From positions 139,484 to 203,483 of the forward strand of contig CAWIOM010000016.1 of assembly GCA_963837735.1 (NCBI GenBank): 64,000 nt of DNA, in the 5' to 3' direction. The translations under genes and the position numbers were made by a program. Positions 42,903 through 50,072 of the stretch are shown piece after piece. Below the pieces are notes generated by a model that saw nothing but the letters and a program-made list of their open reading frames with translations, ran no database searches and had not been told where the DNA came from. The number at the start of each line of letters is the position of its first letter. Positions within the stretch are counted from its first letter, which is position 1. This DNA comes from VRUE01 sp963837735. GTDB lineage: Bacteria; Actinomycetota; Thermoleophilia; Solirubrobacterales; 70-9.

Positions 42903-43532
42903 TTATTGGTGCGGCGAGAGGTCGGGCGGCGGCAGGATGCGGAGCTCCTCCTCGGCGGCCTCGGCGCCGAGGTATGGGAAAACCGCCGCGTACATCAGCT
43001 CGGGGATCTCCTCCTCCCCCAGTCCCAGTTCGCCTTCGGCGACGGCCTCCTGGATGCGGGCGAAGACGACGCCGCCGACGCCGATCGCGGTGGCGAGGCC
43101 AGGCCCTTCCTCGCCGCCGGCCTCCGAGGACCCCTCGTTGAGCAGGTTGACGAGGCGGTTGAAAGTTTCGAGGAAGACCTCCTGGGCGCGCTTGCCGGCG
43201 TACTGCACCTCGACCGCTGCGAGCCGGGCGACGCGCTCGTCGGCGCGCAGATAGCGGAGCAGCGCATAGGCGGTGGCGCGCATGCGATCGCGCCAGCCGC
43301 TCTCCTCGGCGACGGCCTCGGTGGCGCGGACAAAGAACTCGTCGTATATCTCGCCGAGCACGGCGGTAAAACAGCCGTCGAGATCCGGGTAGTGGCCTTT
43401 GAAGGTCGCCTCGTCCATGCCTGCGCGCTCGAGCAGGTGCTTGAGCTTGAGCTTCTTGTAGCCGCGCTCCGCGCAGAGGTCGAGTAGCGCCTCACGGAGG
43501 CGGCGCGCCTCTTGTGTGGTCCCATCGCTCAT
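42903..43532 (-). CDS. TetR-family transcriptional regulator
   Basis: 209 residues. N-terminal DNA-binding domain: ALLDLCAERGYKKLKLKHLL, ERAGMDEATFKGHYPDLDGC (residues 15-54), a divergent form in which FYxHF is TFKGHYPD. All-helical ligand domain follows. Last gene of the coupled row MMPL, secreted protein, family A, DUF2600, TetR; 21 bases after the DUF2600 stop. It is the natural candidate to control that operon, possibly through the palindrome at 49158-49172. The effector is unknown; a terpenoid or lipid would fit the neighbours. Confidence 0.85.
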   Translation of the reverse strand: MSDGTTQEARRLREALLDLCAERGYKKLKLKHLLERAGMDEATFKGHYPDLDGCFTAVLGEIYDEFFVRATEAVAEESGWRDRMRATAYALLRYLRADERVARLAAVEVQYAGKRAQEVFLETFNRLVNLLNEGSSEAGGEEGPGLATAIGVGGVVFARIQEAVAEGELGLGEEEIPELMYAAVFPYLGAEAAEEELRILPPPDLSPHQ

Positions 43533-43553
43533 CGTCCTCGGTAACTATGTATC

Positions 43554-44717
43554 TCACAAGCGGGCACGCGAGCGTCGCGCGGTAAGCAGCGCGCGTGTGC
43601 CACGCCCGCGACGGCGCAAGAGGTGGACAGCCAGCGAAGGTTTGGCGAGGGGACCGAGGGCGGCGTAGACGGCGAGCGAGATCGGCTCGCGGCCCGGTCG
43701 CCAGGCGTCCTCATGGATCAAGTAAAGAGCCCCCATGGCGGCGAGAATCGCCTCGTGCAAGTCCCCGTCGGGAAGCGCCGAGACGCGTTCGCGGGCACCG
43801 GAGGCGATCGCGGAGAGCCGTTCGGTCGCGTGCTCCTGAGAGGAGTAGCGGCGCAGGTGGCTGGCGTCCTCGGGATCGTCGTCGAGGTCGACGAGGGAGT
43901 CGAGCAGGGCGTTCAGGCCGCTGGCCCAGGGGAAGTAGGCGGACTCGACCCTGCGGGCTTCGTCCTCGGTGGCGCCTGGTGTGGCGGCGATCGCAAGCAG
44001 GGCGCCGACACAGAGTGAGGAGGCAGCGGCGGCGGCGATCAGCTCCCACCACTCGAAGACGGGCTCGAGCTCCGAATCAGAGACGGTACGCGCAGCCCAA
44101 TCGTCGAGCTGGTCGCGTACCGGTATGAAGCGCAGGGCATGGTTCAGCGCCTGCGATTCGCGACAGAGTCGCGCTTGGCGCAGAAGCGGACCGCGAGCAG
44201 CCTCGTAGGAGGGCAGCTCGCCGAGGGGCGCACGGCAGCTCTCTATCAGTTTGTTGAGGTAGCCACCATCGGCGCGAGCCGGGGCGTGCGCGTAGTAGTC
44301 GACGGGCTCGGCGGCTGGATCGAGGGCGACTTCGAACGCGCGGTGCAGAGCGAGGCCGTTGGCGAGGGGATCGTCGGAGGGACGCTCAGAGACGCCGTCG
44401 AGGTAGTCGAGCATCAGCTGGTAGGCGACGAGGCTGCGGGCGACCTCGCGGCGCTGATCGGCGGGCGCGAGGACGGCGAGGGCGGCGAGACCCTCGGAGT
44501 TGGAGCCCTTTTCGTGGTGAGAGGCGAGCGCGTCGGCGCGCAGCAGCGGGTCGGGGATCGCCTCGGCGCAGGCGAGCAGACGGCGCTGGGTGGAGCGGGC
44601 GGCGGGGAAGACGCCGAACCAGTAGCGGCGCGCGGCGGCCGCGAAGAGCCGCACCGAGCCGAGGCGGACTGTGCGCTCGCGGCGAGACACCAACACGGCC
44701 TCAGCCTCAGGACTCAC
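43554..44717 (-). CDS. DUF2600 family protein (tetraprenyl-beta-curcumene synthase-like)
   Basis: GTG 44717 overlaps the stop of the family A gene (GTGA). 387 residues, all-helical. Family landmarks: RYWFGVFPAARSTQRRLLAC, DALASHHEKGSNSEGLAALA, a first acidic motif MLDYLDGVSERPSDDPLANG, NKLIESCRAPLGELPSYEA, and a second acidic motif LLDSLVDLDDDPEDASHLRR. YtpB of Bacillus, the characterised member, cyclises long prenyl diphosphates to C35 terpenes (a large-terpene synthase). A similar chemistry here is inference from family. The link to an RND exporter and secreted proteins in one operon suggests an exported terpenoid or isoprenoid lipid. Confidence 0.78.
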   Translation of the reverse strand: MSPEAEAVLVSRRERTVRLGSVRLFAAAARRYWFGVFPAARSTQRRLLACAEAIPDPLLRADALASHHEKGSNSEGLAALAVLAPADQRREVARSLVAYQLMLDYLDGVSERPSDDPLANGLALHRAFEVALDPAAEPVDYYAHAPARADGGYLNKLIESCRAPLGELPSYEAARGPLLRQARLCRESQALNHALRFIPVRDQLDDWAARTVSDSELEPVFEWWELIAAAAASSLCVGALLAIAATPGATEDEARRVESAYFPWASGLNALLDSLVDLDDDPEDASHLRRYSSQEHATERLSAIASGARERVSALPDGDLHEAILAAMGALYLIHEDAWRPGREPISLAVYAALGPLAKPSLAVHLLRRRGRGTRALLTARRSRARL

Positions 44718-45517
44718 GGGGAACTCTCGAGCACGCGACAGGCGCGCAGGATCGAGATGTTCAAGGCCGGCCGCGGCGAGAAGTAGAAGGTGGCGCGGGC
44801 GATCGGAACCGAGAGGATGCTGAAGCGGGGCGGCAGCGGGCAGCGGGCGCTGAGGTAGCTGCGCTCCTCGCCGGCGGCCCGGTAGCGGCGCCCAAGGGTG
44901 ATCCGGAAGGAGCGCAGGCGCGGCCAGCGGCCGAGGGCGCGGCGGACGGGCGAGCGCATCAGCACCCCGTAGGGGCCGTCGTGGAGGCGTTGCAGGTAGA
45001 AGGGGAGGACGAAGGCGACTGGTGGGTAGGCGGCGTAGGCGTGCACCCAAACCGCGGGTCGCCCGTGGGCGAGGCCGTTGAAGGCGAGCAGCCGGGCGCG
45101 GGTGCGCACGGGGTCGGCGGGGTTGAGGGGGACTTCGGTGGCGATCTCGCCGCGACCGACGAGGGCGGCGCCGCAGCGGGCGAGGGCCTGGCGCCGGGTC
45201 GCATTGCGCAGTCGCGAGCGCGGGCAAAGGGGCAGGCCGGTCGTGTCGAGGCCGCCGCGGGCGCCGAAGGCGAGCTCGATCCGGTCGAGTCGGGGGGGCG
45301 AGGCGCCGTCGGCGCCGAGGACCCTGCCGTTGAGGGACAGGGAGATCGGTGCCAGACGGTGACGGGGAAGGTGTCGGGGGGAGATTCTGCCGCTGAAGTG
45401 GGCGACGACGCCGGCGCGGCCGCTCTGCTCGGCGCCGGCGGGCCCGACCGCGAGATAGGCGAGCGCGAGCAGGGCGAGAGCCGCGCCGGCGGCCAGCCTG
45501 GGGGCGGAGACCCGCAT
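44714..45517 (-). CDS. Secreted protein of paralogous family A, copy 3
   Basis: ATG 45517 shares one base with the upstream TGA (TGATG). 267 residues. Signal peptide LAAGAALALLALAYLAVGPA. Family A order: ISPRHLPRHRLAPISLSLNG, DGASPPRLDRIELAFGARGG, LDTTGLPLCPRSRLRNATRR, ARCGAALVGRGEIATEVPLN, LLAFNGLAHGRPAVWVHAYA, LQRLHDGPYGVLMRSPVRRA, RSYLSARCPLPPR and a final LRACRV. This is the only copy embedded in an operon with known enzyme families, so its partners (MMPL exporter, DUF2600) give the best hint for the whole family: envelope or lipid-related. Stop overlaps the DUF2600 start. Confidence 0.83.
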   Translation of the reverse strand: MRVSAPRLAAGAALALLALAYLAVGPAGAEQSGRAGVVAHFSGRISPRHLPRHRLAPISLSLNGRVLGADGASPPRLDRIELAFGARGGLDTTGLPLCPRSRLRNATRRQALARCGAALVGRGEIATEVPLNPADPVRTRARLLAFNGLAHGRPAVWVHAYAAYPPVAFVLPFYLQRLHDGPYGVLMRSPVRRALGRWPRLRSFRITLGRRYRAAGEERSYLSARCPLPPRFSILSVPIARATFYFSPRPALNISILRACRVLESSP

Positions 45518-46002
45518 CACTGGAACCTCGAGGGCTTGAAGTCGCAGTAGTTGAAGCCAAAGGAGACGACGACGTTGTTGGCCTTGTTTCCCTCGTGGAT
45601 GAACCGCGCCGAGACGCGCTGGAAGCGGGCGATGTCTTCGGCGCGCAGGGCGGCGGCGGTCCGCCCCAGGTAAACCGTCTCGCGATGCAAGGCGACGAAC
45701 CAGCGGGCGAGGGTGGTGCGGTCTGCCCCGGGTCTGGGAACCGGGGAGATCGAGCTGACCGTTCGGGCGAAGATCCGCTTCGCCCTGGCGAACTTGGTCG
45801 CCGCGAGGCGGAGGCGTTCGGAGCGGACGTCGGAGCGGAAGCCGCGGACAGCGCGCTTGGTGGCATCGGAGCCGGGCTTGCAGATCGTCTCCAGCCGGCT
45901 CACGTACTCCGGGCGGGTCGGGGCTTCGGCTGCCGCACCCGAGGCTGTGGCGAGGCCGCACCCGAGGAGGAGCGCCGCGAGGGCGGTGCGAGCGAGGCGC
46001 AT
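45517..46002 (-). CDS. Small secreted helical protein
   Basis: 161 residues; ATG 46002 shares one base with the exporter stop. N-terminus MRLARTALAALLLGCGLATA: LLGC could be a lipobox (Cys 15) or simply part of a signal ending ASGAAA. Mature part is helical with two Cys: PEYVSRLETICKPGSDATKR, SERLRLAATKFARAKRIFAR, ISPVPRPGADRTTLARWFVA, LHRETVYLGRTAAALRAEDI, RFIHEGNKANNVVVSFGFNY then C. The pattern TICKP and FNYCDFK is one I associate with a frequent secreted family of Thermoleophilia; function unknown. Coupled on both sides. Confidence 0.78.
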   Translation of the reverse strand: MRLARTALAALLLGCGLATASGAAAEAPTRPEYVSRLETICKPGSDATKRAVRGFRSDVRSERLRLAATKFARAKRIFARTVSSISPVPRPGADRTTLARWFVALHRETVYLGRTAAALRAEDIARFQRVSARFIHEGNKANNVVVSFGFNYCDFKPSRFQ

Positions 46003-49000
46003 CAGCTCGCCGCCCCTGCGCTGGTCGCCGCGGGCGCTGGTCGGCCGCCGCGGGGAAGGAGGCGCTCGAGCCAGGCGGGAGTGCGCCAGACACGCTCGCC
46101 GATCAGCAGCATCAATGCAGGCAAAAGGACAATGCGAACGACGGTGGCGTCGAGGAGGATGGCGACGGTGAGGCCTAGGCCCATCTGGCTGACCGTCGCC
46201 ACCGGAGCGATCGCGAAGGAGGCGAAGACGGCGGCCATGATCGCCGCCGCGCCCGTGATCACCCCGGCGGTCTTCTCGAGGCCGAAGCGGATCGCCGCCG
46301 CGTTGTCGCCGCCCTCGCGGTGCTTCTCGCGCATGCGGGCGAGAAGGAAGACCGCGTAGTCGATCGAGAGGCCGAAGGTGACGCCGAAGATCGCCGCCGC
46401 GCCTACTGTGTCTATATATGGATGGCCGCCGAGCGGGTAGCCCTCGGGGATCTTGCAGGCGAGGGTGACGACGCCGATCGCGGCGCCGACCGAGATCAGG
46501 TTGAGGCCGACGGCGAGCGCAGCGAGGAGCGGTGCGCGCAGCAGGACGAGGAGCATCAGGAAGGTGATCAGGACGATCGAGCCGACGACGAAGGGCAGGC
46601 GGGACTTGGTCCCCGAGCCGTAGTCATTGAGCACGGCGGCGCCGCCGCTGAGGCCGGCGCTGAGGCCGGGGCGCCCGTCGACCCGGCCCGCGAGGGAGCG
46701 CAGGCGAGAGTCGAGGCGGCGGGAGCCGGGGGTGTTGAAGCCGGAGTCGGGGACGATCAGGTAGCGGGCCGCGCCGCCGCCGCCGGAGACGTCGATCACC
46801 TCGGCGGCAAGCGAGCGGCGGGTCGGGTCGGCGCCGTCGAGCGCGGCGACGGCGAGATAGCCGGAGTCGAAGAGGCGGGGAGAGAGCTCGTCGAGCCGGC
46901 GCAGGCGGCGATCGAGCGGGTCGGCGGCGCGGGAAACGCGCTCGCCAGCGCGGCCCAGTTCGCGTTGCAGCGGGTAGGCGCGTGCCGAGCCTTCGGCGAG
47001 GCCGCCGCTGAGCACTTCGGCGCCGCCCTGGAGTTCGCCGAGGCCGCCGCCGAGCGCTTCGGCACCGCTCTGGAGTTCGCCGAGGCCGCCGCTCAGGCCC
47101 TGGGCTTCGGCGGCGAGGCGGGCGGAGCCGCCGCGCAGGTGCTTGCCGCCGGAGTAGAGCTTGCCGAGGCCGCTGTTGAGGGTCGAGGCCTGGCTGCGGA
47201 GGCGGGCGATTTCTTCGCGATTGGCCGCCAGGACCGAGGCGAGGATTTCGGCTTCGCGGGCTGCGGCGTCGAAAGCCGGGTCGTTGGCCGCCTGCGCTTC
47301 GAGGCGCTTGGCGAGGCGGCGGGCGCGCCCCAGGCCCTGGGCGGTGAGGTTGGGAAGCAGGGTGCCGAGCCCTAGCGAGATGTTGTAGGCGGTCCCCGAG
47401 GCGACGCGCTGGCCCTCGGCGAGGCGTTCTGAGCCCGCGGCGAGGCGCTCGAGCGCGCCGCTGGCCCGCTCGCCGCCTTCACCCGCTTGGCCGAGGCCGC
47501 CGGCGAGCAGTTCGGCCCCCTCCCCCGCCCGCGCCGAGCCTTCGCCGAGCAGGCCGCCGGCGGCCGAGGCTTCGGTAAGGCCGCCGCGGATCTCGGACAC
47601 CGCACCCGAGGCCTGATTCAGTCGCGGTCCGATGCGGGTGAGCTCGGCGGCCGGTGATGAGCCGCCCGGCCGCAGGTCGGAGCCAAGCGCGCGCAGCGGG
47701 CGGGAGGCGGCGGCGATCGCGGCCGGGCCGATCACGGCCTCGACGCCGGAGAGCCCGGCGATGCGGCGCTGGGTGGCGGTGAGGAAGGCAAGGCGCGGGC
47801 GCGAGGTGAGCGGCCCGCGCTCGGCGGCGAGGGTGAGGATGAAGGGAGCCTGCCAGCCGGGGCCGACGGCCGCGGAGATCGTTTCGGAGTCCTGGCGGGC
47901 CTGGCTCGACGGAGCGAGCTCGTCGACCCCGGGAGAGCCGGTGTCGAAGGCGAGGGCCGGCGCCGAGAGGAGCAACAGGGGCACGGCGATCGCGACGGTG
48001 GCGAGGGCCGGGCGTCGCAGGGCGGATGAGGCGGCGGCGGCGACCCGCGAGCCCGAGCCGGGGCGCGAGCGGCCGATCTGCCCGGCGTTGATGCGCGGGC
48101 CGAGCAGGGTGAGCAGGGCCGGAAGCGAGGCCGAGGCGATCAGCACGGCGATCGCGGTGACGACGGCGAGGGCGGCGGCAAGCGAGACCAGCAATGAGCC
48201 GGGCTGGAAGAAGGCGGAGAGGAAGATCGAGAAGAACAGCGTGGCTCCCGCGATCGCGGTGGTGCGCCCAGCGCTGCGCCTGGTCACCGCGGCCGCGGTG
48301 ACGGCGCTGCGACCCACGGCCAGCTCCTCGCGGAAGCGCGAGACGATCAGCAGCGAGTAGTCGACGCCGAGGGCGAGCCCCATCATCGTGCAGACGACCA
48401 GCGAGAGGGCGTCGATCGGCATCAGCGAGGTAAGGAAGACCAGGACGCCGCGGCCGGCGAGCACGGTGATCGCGCCGAAGGCGAGGGGGATCAGGGCGGC
48501 GAGAACCGAGCGGAAGACGAGGAGCAGGACGAGGAGGAGGAGCGGGGCGGCGAGCAACTCGGCGCGCTCGGCGGCAGCGAGCGATTCGTGCTGCAGGGCA
48601 CGTGAGATCGTCGCGAAGCCGGACTGGGTCGCCCGCACCGGCGGGCGGATCTGGGCATCAAGCGTATCCTCGAGCCGCGGAACCGTCTCACGCATCGCCG
48701 CGGAGAGGGGGACGTGGTAGTCGAGCAGGAGCAGCGCGCGCGAGCGGGAGGTCGGAGGCGCGTCGGGGGGTGGAGCGGGCAGCTTGCGGGCCGCGGGGGC
48801 CGGGTCCCAGGGGGAGATCACGGTCAGGGTGCGGCCGCGGCGCAGAACGGTGGCCAGGTGCCGGCCCTGGCGCTCGAGCGCCCTGGCGGGTCCACGGAGG
48901 AGGACGGCCAGGGGTGAGCTCTCGCCGAAGCCCCGGCGGGCGAGGTCTTCGCCACGCGCCGACGCGGTGCCGGAGATCGCCAGCGAGGTCGGGCGCAGGT

Positions 49001-49103
49001 GGTCCTCGACGCCGAGGCCGATCAGGCCCAGCACGGCGACCGCGCCCAGGGTCGCGATCAGGGTCGCGATGGCGCGCCGGCGCAGCAGGCCGTACTCAGG
49101 CAC
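46002..49103 (-). CDS. MMPL/RND-superfamily exporter with long coiled-coil extracytoplasmic insert
   Basis: GTG 49103; 1033 residues. Two MMPL halves, each with six membrane segments. Half 1 contains VFRSVLAALIPLAFGAITVL and GLALGVDYSLLIVSRFREE; half 2 contains FLMLLVLLRAPLLAALAVGL and TFGLSIDYAVFLLARMREKH. The G-x-D-Y (Asp in membrane segment 4/10) proton-relay motif is present in both. The second loop carries a repetitive Gly/Leu/Glu-rich helical insert (GGLGELQSGAEALGGG and similar, about 500-730), as in YhgE/Pip-type and some mycolic or hopanoid lipid exporters. Likely moves a hydrophobic molecule across the membrane by proton motive force. First gene of the operon with DUF2600 and TetR. 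Confidence 0.9.
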   Translation of the reverse strand: MPEYGLLRRRAIATLIATLGAVAVLGLIGLGVEDHLRPTSLAISGTASARGEDLARRGFGESSPLAVLLRGPARALERQGRHLATVLRRGRTLTVISPWDPAPAARKLPAPPPDAPPTSRSRALLLLDYHVPLSAAMRETVPRLEDTLDAQIRPPVRATQSGFATISRALQHESLAAAERAELLAAPLLLLVLLLVFRSVLAALIPLAFGAITVLAGRGVLVFLTSLMPIDALSLVVCTMMGLALGVDYSLLIVSRFREELAVGRSAVTAAAVTRRSAGRTTAIAGATLFFSIFLSAFFQPGSLLVSLAAALAVVTAIAVLIASASLPALLTLLGPRINAGQIGRSRPGSGSRVAAAASSALRRPALATVAIAVPLLLLSAPALAFDTGSPGVDELAPSSQARQDSETISAAVGPGWQAPFILTLAAERGPLTSRPRLAFLTATQRRIAGLSGVEAVIGPAAIAAASRPLRALGSDLRPGGSSPAAELTRIGPRLNQASGAVSEIRGGLTEASAAGGLLGEGSARAGEGAELLAGGLGQAGEGGERASGALERLAAGSERLAEGQRVASGTAYNISLGLGTLLPNLTAQGLGRARRLAKRLEAQAANDPAFDAAAREAEILASVLAANREEIARLRSQASTLNSGLGKLYSGGKHLRGGSARLAAEAQGLSGGLGELQSGAEALGGGLGELQGGAEVLSGGLAEGSARAYPLQRELGRAGERVSRAADPLDRRLRRLDELSPRLFDSGYLAVAALDGADPTRRSLAAEVIDVSGGGGAARYLIVPDSGFNTPGSRRLDSRLRSLAGRVDGRPGLSAGLSGGAAVLNDYGSGTKSRLPFVVGSIVLITFLMLLVLLRAPLLAALAVGLNLISVGAAIGVVTLACKIPEGYPLGGHPYIDTVGAAAIFGVTFGLSIDYAVFLLARMREKHREGGDNAAAIRFGLEKTAGVITGAAAIMAAVFASFAIAPVATVSQMGLGLTVAILLDATVVRIVLLPALMLLIGERVWRTPAWLERLLPRGGRPAPAATSAGAAS

Positions 49104-49157
49104 GACCGTGATCTGTTCGGAGAAAACGGTCTCTCATCGTTCCCTGCAGGACTCCCG

Positions 49158-49179
49158 TTGCTCAGCGAGCAAAAGTATA
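49158..49179 (-). promoter_or_regulatory. -10 box and overlapping palindromic operator candidate for the MMPL operon
   Basis: On the minus strand TATACT (49174-49179) is followed directly by the perfect palindrome TTGCTC-AGC-GAGCAA (49158-49172), which would cover the transcription start of the MMPL operon. No clear -35 is seen. The size and position suit a TetR-type operator, possibly for the 42903 regulator. Confidence 0.4.
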
Positions 49180-49237
49180 GGGTGACCGGAAGAGCAAATT
49201 ATATTTTCTGGAGATGTTAGTATCCGGATGGACTTTC

Positions 49238-49259
49238 GAGCGGGGGACGAGCGGGGGAC
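49238..49259 (+). repeat. 11-bp tandem repeat before the family A copy 4 start
   Basis: GAGCGGGGGAC occurs twice (49238-49248, 49249-49259). The second copy ends three bases before ATG 49263 and supplies the GGGGGA ribosome site, so the repeat could affect translation. Confidence 0.8.
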
Positions 49260-49262
49260 GAT

Positions 49263-50072
49263 ATGACGAGGGATATGACACTTCATACGGTAAGGCGGCT
49301 TTTGCCGCTTCTCGTGATTGGTCTGGTGGCGACGTCGGCGGCCATTGCTCAAGCCACCACCGAAACGAAGGTCAAGGGGACTCTGGTGACTACGGTCTCC
49401 GCGAAGCTCTCGCCCCATCGGCTGCCCCGGTCCGGCCGCGCGCCGGTAGCGGTCTCCCTCGGCTGGAAGGTCTCGACAAGCGACGGCAGCGAACCGCCCT
49501 CGCTGAAGAAGCTGCGAATCGAAATCAACAAGAACGGGATCCTCGACCCGACCGGGCTTCCCGTCTGCCCTTACGACAAAATTCAGCCGGCTTCGACCGA
49601 GCGGGCGCTTCGTAGCTGCCGCTCCTCGCTTGTCGGCCGCGGCTCGTTCGCCGCCCTGATCGGCCTGGAAGGCCAACAAACTTATGTATCCAAGGGCAAG
49701 ATGGTCGTCTTCAACTCGAAGAAAGGGGGCAAGCCGGTCCTCTTCGGCCAGATCTACTCGGCGCGGCCGTTCTCCAGCTCCTTCGTGATCATCTTCAAGG
49801 TCTCCAGGGTTAAGAAGGGTGCCTATGGCACGACCCTGACCGCGGTCCTGCCCCCCAACCTCAGGGCCTGGGGCAACCTGACCGAAATCAAGATGAAGCT
49901 TTCGCGTCAGTACGGCTACAAGGGCCACCGGCGCAGCTTCCTCTCGGCCAACTGCCCGACGCCCAAAGGGGTGCCCGCCGCAAGCTTCAGCCTCGCTCGC
50001 ACGAGCTTCTCCTTCGAGGGAGGCGAGAAGGTGTCTTCCACCCTGACCGACGACTGCAAGGTGAGGCGCTGA
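49263..50072 (+). CDS. Secreted protein of paralogous family A, copy 4
   Basis: 269 residues from ATG 49263; a later ATG at residue 5 is possible. Signal peptide LLPLLVIGLVATSAAIAQA. Family A order is kept but more diverged: KLSPHRLPRSGRAPVAVSLG, DGSEPPSLKKLRIEINKNGI, LDPTGLPVCPYDKIQPASTE, SCRSSLVGRGSFAALIGLEG, MVVFNSKKGGKPVLFGQIYS, KVSRVKKGAYGTTLTAVLPP, HRRSFLSANCPTPKG and DDCKVRR at the end. The PEQAP block is replaced by LEGQQTY. Base composition is a little less GC-rich than its neighbours. Divergent from the MMPL operon, separated by 159 bases with a palindrome, so the two may share control. Its 3' end overlaps the convergent family B gene. Confidence 0.83.
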   Translation: MTRDMTLHTVRRLLPLLVIGLVATSAAIAQATTETKVKGTLVTTVSAKLSPHRLPRSGRAPVAVSLGWKVSTSDGSEPPSLKKLRIEINKNGILDPTGLPVCPYDKIQPASTERALRSCRSSLVGRGSFAALIGLEGQQTYVSKGKMVVFNSKKGGKPVLFGQIYSARPFSSSFVIIFKVSRVKKGAYGTTLTAVLPPNLRAWGNLTEIKMKLSRQYGYKGHRRSFLSANCPTPKGVPAASFSLARTSFSFEGGEKVSSTLTDDCKVRR

